Assembly (NCBI RefSeq): GCF_000233455.1
Contig: NZ_JH376423.1
Location: 124,001-188,000 of the forward strand
DNA: 64,000 nt
Direction of reading: 5' to 3'
From: [Clostridium] citroniae WAL-17108
GTDB taxonomy: Bacteria; Bacillota; Clostridia; Lachnospirales; Lachnospiraceae
Part shown: positions 16,714 to 25,937 of the stretch, piece by piece
Layout: each line of letters starts with the position of its first letter
How positions within the stretch are numbered: position 1 is the stretch's first letter
The notes under the pieces: generated by a model
The model's database searches: none
What the model saw: only the letters and a program-made list of their open reading frames with translations
What the model was told of the DNA's origin: nothing
Made by a program: the position numbers and the translations under genes

Positions 16714-17991
16714 ATGACAGAAAATGTTTTTTCCGGTTTGACAATACTTGACCATACCCGATACCTGCTGGGCGGTTATGCGACTCAGGTTTTTGCAGAC
16801 CTGGGTGCGGATGTGATCAAAATTGAAGAAATATCAAGGGGTGATCTGTGCCGTAGCGATGATCCAAAGATCAATGGTGTCAGCCACTATTTTTCAGCGC
16901 TGAACCGCAATAAAAAGAGCCTGTCCCTGAACCTGAAGAGCAAAGCAGGCAGGGAAGCATACTTCCGTCTTTTGGAGCGGGCGGATGTGGTGATTGAAAA
17001 CTTCCGTCCCGGAGTCATGGAACGTCTGGGAATTGACTACAGCCATGAGAAGGAGATCAGGCCCGATATCATACACTGTTCCCTGACCGGCTTTGGGCAG
17101 GATGATCCCAGAAGCCTGATGGCATTTCACGATATCAATTTCCAGGCCCTCAGCGGTTATCTCTCCCTGAACGGAGGAAAGACCAGCCCGATCCATCTGG
17201 TGGATCTGTCCACGGCCATGGTTGCGGTCCAGAGTATTATGGCGGCGCTTTTACAGAGAAATGGGACAGGTAAGGGGGCGTTCTGCGACATCCGTATGTT
17301 TGATTCGTTTGTCTGGTGGAATTCCATACTGGATGCCAGGTACCAGTTTTCAGGCAGCCGGCTGACCGCGGATACGCTGGACTTCCCGGTCCTGGCTTAC
17401 AACGTGTACGAGACAGCGGACAGCGGAAAGATATCCGTGGGTATGCTGGAGGACAAATTCTGGGATACCTTCCTTTCCCTGAACGGTCTGGAAGAATTAA
17501 AGCCATTTAAGCTAAGCCATCCCGGGGAGGCCAGAGAAGCCTTTGATACAATGGAGCAGCTGTTTAAAAGCCGGACAACGCAGGAATGGAAGAAATGGCT
17601 GGAGGACAAGGACATATGCGCCATGTGGGTCATGGATAAGACGGATGCCGTCAATTACATATTGGAACAGGATACGGGACTGATGGAATACTGCGATTTC
17701 CCATGTACGGGTGAAACACTTCAGACACGGATACCGCAGCTTATAAGTTCCATTCCCGTATCCCTGAAACATGCGGCGCCCGCCCCCAAACTGGGGGAGC
17801 ACAATGCTGCGATCTTAAAAGAACTGGGATACTCGGACGAGGAAATATTAAACATGTCTGAAACAGGAGCCTGCGGAACCATTGGAGTTATGGGGCCGGG
17901 GCCGGAACCACTGGAGGAGGAGTCTCTGGCTGCGGATCCGCTGGATCCGCCTGGTGTTTCCGGCAGAAGAACGGGATTAACAAATTTGTAA
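16714..17991 (+). CDS. CaiB/BaiF family III CoA-transferase or acyl-CoA racemase
   Basis: Family III enzymes move CoA between carboxylates through an aspartyl anhydride, or racemise 2-methylacyl-CoA. The protein begins with the family pattern 'LTILDHTRYLLGGYATQVFADLGADVIKIE' (shown in part) and has 'FHDINFQALSG' around D140; HDIN is typical of the alpha-methylacyl-CoA racemase-like branch, where that Asp is catalytic. The 425 residues end in a roughly 35-residue Pro/Gly/acidic tail that the family usually lacks. ATG 16714 follows AGGAAAG. Two family III enzymes in one operon suggest either CoA recycling plus epimerisation, or two transfer steps. Confidence 0.85.
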   Translation: MTENVFSGLTILDHTRYLLGGYATQVFADLGADVIKIEEISRGDLCRSDDPKINGVSHYFSALNRNKKSLSLNLKSKAGREAYFRLLERADVVIENFRPGVMERLGIDYSHEKEIRPDIIHCSLTGFGQDDPRSLMAFHDINFQALSGYLSLNGGKTSPIHLVDLSTAMVAVQSIMAALLQRNGTGKGAFCDIRMFDSFVWWNSILDARYQFSGSRLTADTLDFPVLAYNVYETADSGKISVGMLEDKFWDTFLSLNGLEELKPFKLSHPGEAREAFDTMEQLFKSRTTQEWKKWLEDKDICAMWVMDKTDAVNYILEQDTGLMEYCDFPCTGETLQTRIPQLISSIPVSLKHAAPAPKLGEHNAAILKELGYSDEEILNMSETGACGTIGVMGPGPEPLEEESLAADPLDPPGVSGRRTGLTNL

Positions 17992-18024
17992 GAATAATCA
18001 AACAAAAATAGGAGGAATAAAAGA

Positions 18025-19215
18025 ATGTTAAACGACCAGAGGATCAGTGAGAAAGAACTGTACGAACTGAGGATGAAGATCCGCCATGTAGTTGAAAACG
18101 ATATGGAAGCCCTTTCCGCGGAAATGGAAAAAAGTAATGTTTATCCGCCGGAGATGTGGGAGATCGGCAAGAAAAACGATATGTTCCGCCTTTCCCTTCC
18201 CACCCAGTACGGCGGCATGGGCCTGTGCCTGGAGCAGTACTTTACGGTATTGGAGGAGATAGGAAGGGGCAACCAGGCGATCCGCATGTTTTTCCATGTA
18301 GCAAACGGACTGAGCTGGGAGATCATGGCGGAGCACGGCACAGAGGAAATGAAGAATGAGTACCTTCCCAAAATGGGGACCGGTGATTTCTTTGTGGCCT
18401 TTGCCCTCACCGAACCTGACTGCGGTTCCGGCGTTGACATCCGCAGCACAGCCGTAAAGAAAGGGGACAAATGGGTCCTGAACGGACGTAAGACCCTGAT
18501 CTCCTTTACAGATATCTGCGATGCATACTATATCATCGCTGTCTCAGATGAAGAAAAACGCAAAAAGGGCGGCCATACGGCGTTCTATGTTCCGGCTGAC
18601 ACAAAGGGGCTGAGAGTGGAAAACATGCCTCATATGATGGGCTGTAGGGGCACAGGACACGGGGATGTGATCATGGAAGACATGGAGATCCCGGATGAGT
18701 ACCGTCTGGGAGCGGAAGGGGAAGGACTCACCGTATTCCTCCATGCCTTGGCCGTATCCCGTGCATCCATCGGCGTCTGCCTGCTGGGACTTTCACAGCG
18801 CATGCTGGAACTAGCCATTGCCAGGGCAAAGGACAGGGTCACCTTTGGAAAAGCGCTGATCCAGCGTCAGGCCGTGCAGCAGATGCTGGCAGATATGGCC
18901 ACGCAGGTCCACGCACTGCGGCTGCTGGTGCGGGACTGCGCCCAGAAAGCGGACCGGGGTGAGGATATAGAGATGATCTCATCCATGATGAAGCTTCACG
19001 GAATTGATACGGTCCGCACCGTGTCGGACGGCTGTCTGGAAATCTTCGGCGGGATCGGATACTTCGAGGACAATCCTTACGGGCCGGTGGAACGCCTGTA
19101 CCGGGATGCACGCGCCATGTGGTTTGAGGAAGGCCCCCGCACGGTTCAGCGTCTTACTCTGGTCCGTAAGGTGATTGATGCGGACGGGGAGATAAGGACA
19201 TCCAATTACTGCTGA
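18025..19215 (+). CDS. Acyl-CoA dehydrogenase family protein (first)
   Basis: FAD flavoprotein that introduces or, with a suitable electron donor, removes an alpha-beta double bond in an acyl-CoA. The 396 residues show the N-terminal helical domain, 'FALTEPDCGSGVDIRSTAVKKG' around the flavin, 'DRVTFGKALIQRQAVQQMLADM' and 'LEIFGGIGYFEDNP'. The usual EGT near the C-terminus is EEGPRT here, so E369 is the likely catalytic base, but the change of T and neighbours sets it apart from straight-chain enzymes. AGGAGG precedes ATG 18025. It is distinct from the second dehydrogenase in the operon. Confidence 0.9.
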   Translation: MLNDQRISEKELYELRMKIRHVVENDMEALSAEMEKSNVYPPEMWEIGKKNDMFRLSLPTQYGGMGLCLEQYFTVLEEIGRGNQAIRMFFHVANGLSWEIMAEHGTEEMKNEYLPKMGTGDFFVAFALTEPDCGSGVDIRSTAVKKGDKWVLNGRKTLISFTDICDAYYIIAVSDEEKRKKGGHTAFYVPADTKGLRVENMPHMMGCRGTGHGDVIMEDMEIPDEYRLGAEGEGLTVFLHALAVSRASIGVCLLGLSQRMLELAIARAKDRVTFGKALIQRQAVQQMLADMATQVHALRLLVRDCAQKADRGEDIEMISSMMKLHGIDTVRTVSDGCLEIFGGIGYFEDNPYGPVERLYRDARAMWFEEGPRTVQRLTLVRKVIDADGEIRTSNYC

Positions 19216-19246
19216 TAGTAAGCTGACAAAGAGAGGTATACCGACT

Positions 19247-20482
19247 ATGAAACCATTAGAAGGCATTAAAGTTATAGAACTGGCAGAATACGTGGCTGTT
19301 CCCGGAGCACCGCGGCTGCTGGCCGACTGGGGCGCAACCGTGTATAAGATCGAGCGGCCCCAGGGGGATCCCAGCAGACATTTAGGGCCGTCATTTAAGA
19401 TGATCGATTTTATGAAGGAAGATTATAATCACTGTGTGGATATGATGGTGGGCGGAAACCGCCAATATATCTGCCTGGATCTGAAAAAGCCGGAGGGAAT
19501 GGAGGCGCTGCATAGACTGCTGGAAACAGCGGATGTGTTTGCCACCAGCTGGCGTCAGAAGGCCCTGGACAAACTGCATCTGGATTACGATTCACTGAAG
19601 GAAAAATACCCCGGGCTGATCTACGCCCAGGTTACCGGATACGGTGACCGTGGTCCGGAAAAAGATAATCCGGGCTATGACACTATTTGTTATGCGGCCA
19701 GGGGCGGTTGGTTCCGCTCCCTGCCCCAGGAGGGGGACGCCCCCATGAACTGGCCCAATGCCCTGGGGGATCTTCCCACATCAGTGGCCCTTGCGGCAGG
19801 CATTTGCGGGGCATTGGTGAAAAAGGCAAAAACAGGGCTGGGGGACCGTGTGTTTATCAGCCTGTACCACACCGCCCTGTATTTCCTGACAGTGGGGATC
19901 GTGACCAGTACATATGACAATCATTATCCCAGCTCCAGAAAAAACCCGCCCAGCCCTCTCAACAACACATATCCCACCAGGGACGGCGGATGGATCTATT
20001 TGTGCATGCCGGTTTATGACGCTGAATTCAACAAGTGTATGGATCTGATCGAGAGGCCCGACCTGATCGACTCCCCTGTGTACGGCAGCTATAACAAGGT
20101 GCTGGCAGAAGGACGCGTCACGGAAGTGGTTAACCTTATTGAAGAAGGCTTTATGAAAAAGGATGTGGATGAGTGGGTACGGATTTTTAAGGAAAAAGAT
20201 ACGCCTGCCGGTAAATGTTTTACCGTGGATGACATATTGGCAGATCCCCAGGCATGGGAGAATGATTTCCTCAGAAAGATCCATTATGACAACGGGGTGG
20301 ATGGTATTGTCACAGACACGCCTGTGCGCTTCCAGAGCATGGGACTTCCGCCCTTGGAACAGTCCAAACCCATCGGTTATCACACCGAGGAAATCCTCAG
20401 TCAGTACGGTTATACCCAGGAACAGTTGGATGAGATGAAAAAAAGCGGGGCTATCGTAGTGAAACACCATAACTGTGAATGA
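19247..20482 (+). CDS. Family III CoA-transferase, FldA/HadA-like
   Basis: By memory comparison it follows cinnamoyl-CoA:phenyllactate CoA-transferase (FldA) along much of its length: 'KVIELAEYVAVPGAPRLLADWG', 'LLETADVFATSWRQKALDKLHLDYDSLKEKYPGLIYAQVTGYG' (in part), 'PGYDTICYAARGGW' with probable catalytic D145, and the C-terminal 'YTQEQLDEM'. Such enzymes exchange CoA between an entering acid and a product CoA ester, saving ATP. The 411 residues are full length. With the ATP-dependent ligase in the same operon, the ligase may prime the cycle and this enzyme may sustain it (inference). Substrate probably an aryl or branched acid, not proven. Confidence 0.88.
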   Translation: MKPLEGIKVIELAEYVAVPGAPRLLADWGATVYKIERPQGDPSRHLGPSFKMIDFMKEDYNHCVDMMVGGNRQYICLDLKKPEGMEALHRLLETADVFATSWRQKALDKLHLDYDSLKEKYPGLIYAQVTGYGDRGPEKDNPGYDTICYAARGGWFRSLPQEGDAPMNWPNALGDLPTSVALAAGICGALVKKAKTGLGDRVFISLYHTALYFLTVGIVTSTYDNHYPSSRKNPPSPLNNTYPTRDGGWIYLCMPVYDAEFNKCMDLIERPDLIDSPVYGSYNKVLAEGRVTEVVNLIEEGFMKKDVDEWVRIFKEKDTPAGKCFTVDDILADPQAWENDFLRKIHYDNGVDGIVTDTPVRFQSMGLPPLEQSKPIGYHTEEILSQYGYTQEQLDEMKKSGAIVVKHHNCE

Positions 20483-20511
20483 TTTAATTTGAACTTGCGA
20501 GGTGAAGGAAT

Positions 20512-21654
20512 ATGGCAATGATTTATACGGAAGATCAGCTGTCTATCAGGGATTTGATTCGTGATTTTATGGCAAAAAGAGTGAAACCCCATTTAAGGGA
20601 ACTGGATGATAAGGGAGAGTTTCCTCAGGATATTTATCGGGAAGCGTTTGAAATGGGGCTTCACTGTCTCCAAATACCGGAAGAGTTCGGTGGTGCCGGG
20701 CTTGATTATGTGACCATGGCCGTGGCGCTGGAAGAAATGGGAAGATGTGATCCCGGCTTTGCCATCACCATGCTCAGCACATCCATGACACTGAAGTGTA
20801 TCCTGCTGGGGGGCAATGATGAGCAGAAACAGAGGGCGGCCGACATTCTGATTCCAGGCGCCCATGGAAGTTTCAGTATGACGGAGCCAAATGCAGGTTC
20901 TGACACACTGAGCCTGCGCACCACGGCCCGCAGGGACGGGGATGATTACATACTCAATGGTACTAAATGCTTTGCCACCAACGGCGCATACAGTGATCTG
21001 TACGTGATCATCGCCACTGTGGACAGGTCTCTTGGCTCCAAGGGGACGGTGGCCTTCATGGTAGAGGGCGGTACACCGGGACTCAGCGTAGGCAAGCATG
21101 AAAACAAGATGGGACTCCGCCTTTCCAATACCTGTGACCTGTTCCTGGAGGACGTCAGGGTACCGGCTGCCAATATGCTGGGCTCAGTGGGCGATGGCAT
21201 TAGGATCGCTTTGGGCGGCCTGGATACAGGGCGTATCTATAACGCGGCAGTGGCGGTGGGCATTGCCCAGAACGCACTGGAAGAAAGCGTGGCCTATGCA
21301 AAGACCAGGGAGCAATTTGGAAAGCCCATCATAGAAAATCAGGCGATCCAGATGATGCTGGCAGATATGCAGATCGGCACCGAGGCAGGGCGGCAGCTGG
21401 TATTTGGCGCAATGCGCCTGCTGGACTCCGGTGTCAAGAGAGTCAGCATGGAGGCCTCCTGTGCAAAGACCTTCTGCAGTGACAATGCGGTGAAGGTCAC
21501 CACAGATGCGGTGCAGATTTTTGGCGGCTATGGCTACAGCAAGGAATATCCCGTGGAGAAAATGATGCGTGATTCCAAGATATTCCAGATATTTGAGGGG
21601 ACGAATCAGATCCAGCGCCTGGTGGTATCCAGGGAATTGGCAAAACTTTATTGA
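20512..21654 (+). CDS. Acyl-CoA dehydrogenase (second)
   Basis: A 380-residue enzyme closer to classical short-chain and AcdA-type dehydrogenases than its operon neighbour. Visible motifs are 'MTEPNAGSDTLSLRTTA' (FAD contact), 'TREQFGKPIIENQAIQMMLADM', 'VQIFGGYGYSKEYPVEKMMRD' and the catalytic region 'IFEGTNQIQ' with E362. In C. sporogenes an acyl-CoA dehydrogenase with EtfBA reduces cinnamoyl-CoA to phenylpropionyl-CoA, so a similar reductive role is possible here. Start ATG 20512 follows GAGGTGAAGG. Direction of the reaction in vivo cannot be read from sequence. Confidence 0.93.
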   Translation: MAMIYTEDQLSIRDLIRDFMAKRVKPHLRELDDKGEFPQDIYREAFEMGLHCLQIPEEFGGAGLDYVTMAVALEEMGRCDPGFAITMLSTSMTLKCILLGGNDEQKQRAADILIPGAHGSFSMTEPNAGSDTLSLRTTARRDGDDYILNGTKCFATNGAYSDLYVIIATVDRSLGSKGTVAFMVEGGTPGLSVGKHENKMGLRLSNTCDLFLEDVRVPAANMLGSVGDGIRIALGGLDTGRIYNAAVAVGIAQNALEESVAYAKTREQFGKPIIENQAIQMMLADMQIGTEAGRQLVFGAMRLLDSGVKRVSMEASCAKTFCSDNAVKVTTDAVQIFGGYGYSKEYPVEKMMRDSKIFQIFEGTNQIQRLVVSRELAKLY

Positions 21655-21710
21655 GATTTTACCAAGAGATGATAATGGTACTTAAGTGATAAAGTGAGGA
21701 GGATTTTGGT

Positions 21711-23135
21711 ATGGCTATGAAGAGACCGTATGGCGGGGAGCAGCCGTATATAAAAATGGGGATGTTTAAGGTGCGTATTCCGTTTATCCATTGTAATCCC
21801 ACATTTCCTGAGGCAATTCAGGGCATGTGTAACGGCGTATTGTGTTTTGGCGCAATATCCACGATCATGCTTTGTACAGGGGTGAGTGAGGAAGCTGCCT
21901 ATGGGGCTGCATTTATCAGCACATTCCTTTATATTATCAATTCCCTGGCAGGAGATCCCACGGTGTGCGGGTGGATCATGCCCGCAGTGCCTCTTGTAAT
22001 TGCGTTTTGCCAGGGATATCCGGCAGAACTTCAGGTCCAGGCCATGGCAGCACTGCAGCTGATGCTGGCGGCAATCTTCCTGTTCTTAGGCGGAACAGGG
22101 CTTGCTAAAAAGGTAATTGCCTTTGTCCCGCCCAGCATCAAAGGCGGCATTGTCCTGGGTGCAGCCATTGCTTCGATCTTTGGTGAATACAAGTCAGGCG
22201 GCCGTGTGGGAACCTATCCCATCACGATCATGGTATCCACGGTTGCAATGATCTTTTTGCTGTACAGCCCTGTTTTTAAGGGCTGGGTTAAAAAGGGGAA
22301 TCCTGTGGCAAAGATGCTGGCAAGCTTTGGACTTGTACCGGCAGTTATCCTGGCAATGATCCTGGCTGCTCTCACCGGTGAGAGCCCCATGGAATTTTCC
22401 ATCTTTCCTATTTTGACGATTCCGAATTTTGCAATCATGTTTAAAGAACTGTCACCGTTTTCCGTAGGATTTCCAAGTCCCGCCATATTGATTTCCGCCA
22501 TTCCCACGGCATTTGCCATTTATATTGTTGCATTTGGCGACACCCTGGTGCTGAAGGAAATCGTCAGGGATGGAACCAAGTCAAGAGAAGATGAATACTG
22601 TGAGCTGAATGTAAACCGTGTAAGCATTACAGCAGGGTTGAGAAACCTGGTTCTGGGCCTGATCTGCCCCTTTGGGCCACTTGCATCCCCTTTGGGAGCG
22701 GCGTTCACCATCTCCATGCTTCAGGGGTATGAAGACCGCGGGGAGAAAGGATTCTACAGTGTGCACGGCGGCGCCATGTCGGGAAACTACATGCCGTTTA
22801 TCACAATGATCTTTACACCGATTGTAAGCCTGGTGCGCCCCATTGCACCGATCTGTATGAGCCTTTGCCTGGTGTCCCAGGGATTCACCTGTACGGCCAG
22901 CGGTATCGGGCTGTGCCGCGACAAGTCGGATCTGGCCATTGCAGGAGCCATTGCGGCTGTCATGGTTGCCAGAGGCGCCGCTTGGGGATTTGCGGTAGGT
23001 ATTGTATGCTACATATTTATTGCTTCCAGGGATAAGCGAAAGGATGATCTGTCATATAACAGGTCTGTGATCGCAGCGGAGGACGAGGAGGAGCGCAGAG
23101 CACAGGAATTAAGGGAAAAAGGTGCGGCGGCGTAA
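21711..23135 (+). CDS. Multi-pass permease, NCS2/SulP-like
   Basis: A 474-residue integral membrane protein with about 12-14 hydrophobic segments and a charged C-terminal tail (from about residue 440). Gly/Pro-rich segments such as 'PSIKGGIVLGAAIASIFGE' and 'PFGPLASPLGAAFTISML' resemble the SLC23/SLC26-type fold (nucleobase:cation symporters and sulfate permeases), but the exact subfamily is not recognised. Its place within the acyl-CoA operon, between the second dehydrogenase and etfB, makes it the probable importer of the substrate acid or exporter of the reduced product (inference). Confidence 0.75.
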   Translation: MAMKRPYGGEQPYIKMGMFKVRIPFIHCNPTFPEAIQGMCNGVLCFGAISTIMLCTGVSEEAAYGAAFISTFLYIINSLAGDPTVCGWIMPAVPLVIAFCQGYPAELQVQAMAALQLMLAAIFLFLGGTGLAKKVIAFVPPSIKGGIVLGAAIASIFGEYKSGGRVGTYPITIMVSTVAMIFLLYSPVFKGWVKKGNPVAKMLASFGLVPAVILAMILAALTGESPMEFSIFPILTIPNFAIMFKELSPFSVGFPSPAILISAIPTAFAIYIVAFGDTLVLKEIVRDGTKSREDEYCELNVNRVSITAGLRNLVLGLICPFGPLASPLGAAFTISMLQGYEDRGEKGFYSVHGGAMSGNYMPFITMIFTPIVSLVRPIAPICMSLCLVSQGFTCTASGIGLCRDKSDLAIAGAIAAVMVARGAAWGFAVGIVCYIFIASRDKRKDDLSYNRSVIAAEDEEERRAQELREKGAAA

Positions 23136-23162
23136 ATCTGTTATTAAGATGAGGGATGAATT

Positions 23163-23966
23163 ATGAATATATTAGTATGTATCAAACAGGTGCCGGATAC
23201 AACGGAAATAAAAATAGACCCGGTGACCAATACATTGATCAGGGACGGTGTTCCCAGCATTGTCAATCCATTTGACGGATACGCGCTGGAAGCAGCTGCG
23301 CGCATCAAGGACGCCAACCCGGATACTAAGATAGTGGTGGTGTCCATGGGTCCCAATCAGGCAACGAATGCGTTAAAGGAGTGCCTGGCCATTGCAGCGG
23401 ACAAGGCATATCTGGTTTCAGACCGGGCCTTTGGGGGATCGGATACACTGGCTACCAGCTATATTCTGTCACACACCATCAGGAAGATCGAGGAGACAGA
23501 GGGAAAATTTGACGCTATTTTCTGCGGCAAGCAGGCGATTGACGGGGATACGGCCCAGGTGGGGCCTGAGATCGCGGAGCATCTTGGTCTGCCCCAGGTG
23601 ACCTATGCTCTGGAGGCGGAGGCGGAGGGAAACACCTTCCGGGTTTTGAAAGAAGGGCCGGACTACAATATGATGATCGGCATTACCATGCCGTGTCTGA
23701 TCACATTTACCAAGCCTGGTTTTGACCCGCGTTACCCTTCCATTAAGAGGAAGATGGCGGCCAACCGCGCAGTGATCCCTGTTCTCACTGCCGCGGATCT
23801 GCCGGATATTGACCTTACACGGGCAGGGCTTAAAGGTTCGCCTACCAAGGTGAAGAAATCCTTCTGCCCGGAACGCAAAAAAGGCGGAGTCATCATTAAG
23901 GAGGACAGTGACCAGGCATCAGCAGCCAAGCTGGTTCAGGTGCTTAGCGCTGCCTGCCTGATATAA
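23163..23966 (+). CDS. etfB: Electron transfer flavoprotein beta subunit
   Basis: Small Etf subunit, here 267 residues. It starts 'MNILVCIKQVPDTTEIKIDP' (20 residues) and contains 'RDGVPSIVNPFDGYALEAA', 'CGKQAIDGDTAQVGPEIAEHLGLPQVTY' (in part) and 'GLKGSPTKVKKSF'. These resemble EtfB of the flavin-bifurcating clade (Megasphaera, Acidaminococcus, C. kluyveri), which oxidises NADH and reduces ferredoxin together with a crotonyl-CoA-type acceptor. Adjacent to etfA and downstream of two acyl-CoA dehydrogenases, its likely partners. The bifurcating assignment is inference from sequence resemblance. Confidence 0.94.
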   Translation: MNILVCIKQVPDTTEIKIDPVTNTLIRDGVPSIVNPFDGYALEAAARIKDANPDTKIVVVSMGPNQATNALKECLAIAADKAYLVSDRAFGGSDTLATSYILSHTIRKIEETEGKFDAIFCGKQAIDGDTAQVGPEIAEHLGLPQVTYALEAEAEGNTFRVLKEGPDYNMMIGITMPCLITFTKPGFDPRYPSIKRKMAANRAVIPVLTAADLPDIDLTRAGLKGSPTKVKKSFCPERKKGGVIIKEDSDQASAAKLVQVLSAACLI

Positions 23967-23985
23967 GGAGGAGGGGATACCGCAG

Positions 23986-24990
23986 ATGGACGCAAAGACA
24001 AAGGATTTATGGGTATTGATTGAGACAAAGGAAGACGGGACTCCGAGAAAAGTAGGATTGGAACTGCTGAACCCGGGCCGCAGACTGGCTGATAAGCAGG
24101 AGGGAAAGCTGGTGGCCGTGGTGATCGGCTGCCGGACAGAGACTTCGGTTCAGGCATCGGGAGAATACGGAGCGGACGAGATCATTGTTGTGGATTCCGA
24201 GGAGTTTAAGGAGTACTCCACGGACGCCTATACGGCTGCCCTTACATTTCTCATAGAGAAATATGGACCCACCACCATGCTCATCGGTGCAACGCCCACG
24301 GGCCGTGACCTGGGCCCCAGGCTTTCCTGCCGCTTAAAGACCGGGCTGACCGCGGACTGCACCAGTCTGGATGTGGATGCGGAGACCGGCAACATGGCCT
24401 GGACACGTCCTGCATTTGGAGGAAACCTGATGGCAACCATTCTATGTCCGGACTGCCGGCCGCAGCTGGGTACGGTCCGCCCCGGGGTTTTTAAAAAGCC
24501 GGAAGCAGGGATTTCCAGGGCCGGGATCATAAAAGAGGAGTATTCTTTCCCCAAAGAAAAGATCCGGACCACTGTCCTTGAGATCATCCGGGAGGCGGCC
24601 AGCGAGGTGGTAGACCTGGAAGGGGCTGAGATCATTGTATCAGGGGGCCGCGGACTGGGCGGACCGGACGGGTTTAAGCTTATGCGTACTCTCGCGGATG
24701 TGCTGGGCGCAACCGTGGGCGCTTCCAGGGCGGCAGTGGATGCGGGCTGGATCAGCCACTCCCATCAGGTGGGACAGACCGGCAAGACCGTTGCCCCAAA
24801 GATTTACATTGCCTGCGGCATTTCCGGCGCCATCCAGCACATGGCGGGCATGAGCGGGGCTGACTGCATTATCGCCATCAACAAGGATCCGGAAGCTCCC
24901 ATATTCGGCATCGCAGACTACGGCATTGTGGGAAACCTGTTCGAGGTAGTGCCCGTGATAACGGAGGAGATCAAAAAAGCCAGAGCGTAA
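23986..24990 (+). CDS. etfA: Electron transfer flavoprotein alpha subunit
   Basis: Large Etf subunit, 334 residues, binding FAD. The N-terminal domain pairs with EtfB; the C-terminal FAD domain has '[24 protein letters not shown]', '[24 protein letters not shown]' (in part) and '[19 protein letters not shown]', all canonical. Start ATG 23986, with a GGAGGAGGGG site upstream. It is the last clear member of the operon that begins at 12412. Confidence 0.95.
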   Translation: MDAKTKDLWVLIETKEDGTPRKVGLELLNPGRRLADKQEGKLVAVVIGCRTETSVQASGEYGADEIIVVDSEEFKEYSTDAYTAALTFLIEKYGPTTMLIGATPTGRDLGPRLSCRLKTGLTADCTSLDVDAETGNMAWTRPAFGGNLMATILCPDCRPQLGTVRPGVFKKPEAGISRAGIIKEEYSFPKEKIRTTVLEIIREAASEVVDLEGAEIIVSGGRGLGGPDGFKLMRTLADVLGATVGASRAAVDAGWISHSHQVGQTGKTVAPKIYIACGISGAIQHMAGMSGADCIIAINKDPEAPIFGIADYGIVGNLFEVVPVITEEIKKARA

Positions 24991-25039
24991 TATGGGTACA
25001 TGGCGGCTCATATATTGTAAAAAAAGATATGAGGTTTCC

Positions 25040-25720
25040 ATGCAGACCATAACAAAGTACACAGTGACAGAGCAGATGGAATATCAGGGCACGCCTGTGG
25101 TAAACTGCCGGATCTATTATCCCGGGTTTACCAGCACCTGCAGCCGGGAGGCGGCGGCATCCATCAGCGGATTCTACCGATCCATGGCGGAGGAGAAAAG
25201 GAGGCACTGTCAAGACAGCCTGTATCCCCAGGCGGTAACGGATTACCAGTACGGCAAAAGCAATGGGTATCCCTTTTTTTCCTATGAGTTTATCATGGGG
25301 TATCAGGTGACCTACAACCATGACTGTATTGTCAGCCTGTATTTGGACCAGTATGAATTCACGGGAGGAGCCCACGGAATGACGGTGCGTACATCCCAGA
25401 CCTGGGATTTTGAAACAGGCAGGCAGCTGCGTCTGGGGGACTTCTTTATGGACGATCCCGGATATGTGGAAGCGATCCAAAACTGGATCGAATACGAGAT
25501 CGCCCAGCGGCTGAAGGCTGATCCATCCACCTATTTTGACAATTACCCTGAATTGCTGCGAAGCACCTTTCAGGCGGAGAACTTCTATCTCACGCCCCAA
25601 GGGATCGTGCTTTACTACCAGCACTATGATATCGCTCCCTATTCCAGCGGGCTTCCCCAATTTCTTCTGCCTTTTGGGGAAATGGAGCAAAAGGCGGCTG
25701 ACGGGACAGAGGATCATTAA
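25040..25720 (+). CDS. DUF4163/DUF3298 (RsiV/PdaC-like) domain protein
   Basis: A 226-residue protein combining a DUF4163-like N-terminal part ('VNCRIYYPGF') and a DUF3298-like C-terminal part ('YLDQYEFTGGAHGMTVRTSQTWDFETGRQLRLGDFF', shown partly). In RsiV this fold binds lysozyme outside the cell; here no signal peptide or membrane anchor is visible, so it may be cytosolic. I prefer ATG 25040 after GAGG; ATG 24992 lies only two bases after etfA and is possible. It may be co-transcribed with the operon but a functional link is not evident. Confidence 0.75.
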   Translation: MQTITKYTVTEQMEYQGTPVVNCRIYYPGFTSTCSREAAASISGFYRSMAEEKRRHCQDSLYPQAVTDYQYGKSNGYPFFSYEFIMGYQVTYNHDCIVSLYLDQYEFTGGAHGMTVRTSQTWDFETGRQLRLGDFFMDDPGYVEAIQNWIEYEIAQRLKADPSTYFDNYPELLRSTFQAENFYLTPQGIVLYYQHYDIAPYSSGLPQFLLPFGEMEQKAADGTEDH

Positions 25721-25748
25721 ATTCGGTCAGCCAAATAGAAATATGGGT

Positions 25749-25816
25749 GAAACAGAAATATAAACAAAACAGAAATATATACAAAACAGAAATATATACA
25801 AAACGGAAATATGAGC
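25749..25816. repeat. Four tandem 17-bp repeats
   Basis: Units 25749-25765, 25766-25782, 25783-25799 and 25800-25816 follow AAAACAGAAATATATAC, the middle two being identical. The AT-rich array lies after a stop codon and before a terminator. Confidence 0.85.
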
Positions 25817-25823
25817 GATAGAG

Positions 25824-25859
25824 AAAACAGCGCCGGGATGGGGATCCGGGCGCTGTTTT
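25824..25859. terminator. Bidirectional terminator before coaX
   Basis: A perfect 11-bp stem AAAACAGCGCC / GGCGCTGTTTT (25824-25834 with 25849-25859) with a 14-nt GC-rich loop lies between convergent genes; A and T ends allow function on both strands. Confidence 0.85.
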
Positions 25860-25937
25860 GGATGCAGTTTTAAATTTGGCGAGAACCGCCTAAAATCTCT
25901 TTTACATACAGAGGGAGATGGGACAGGGGACTGCGTC

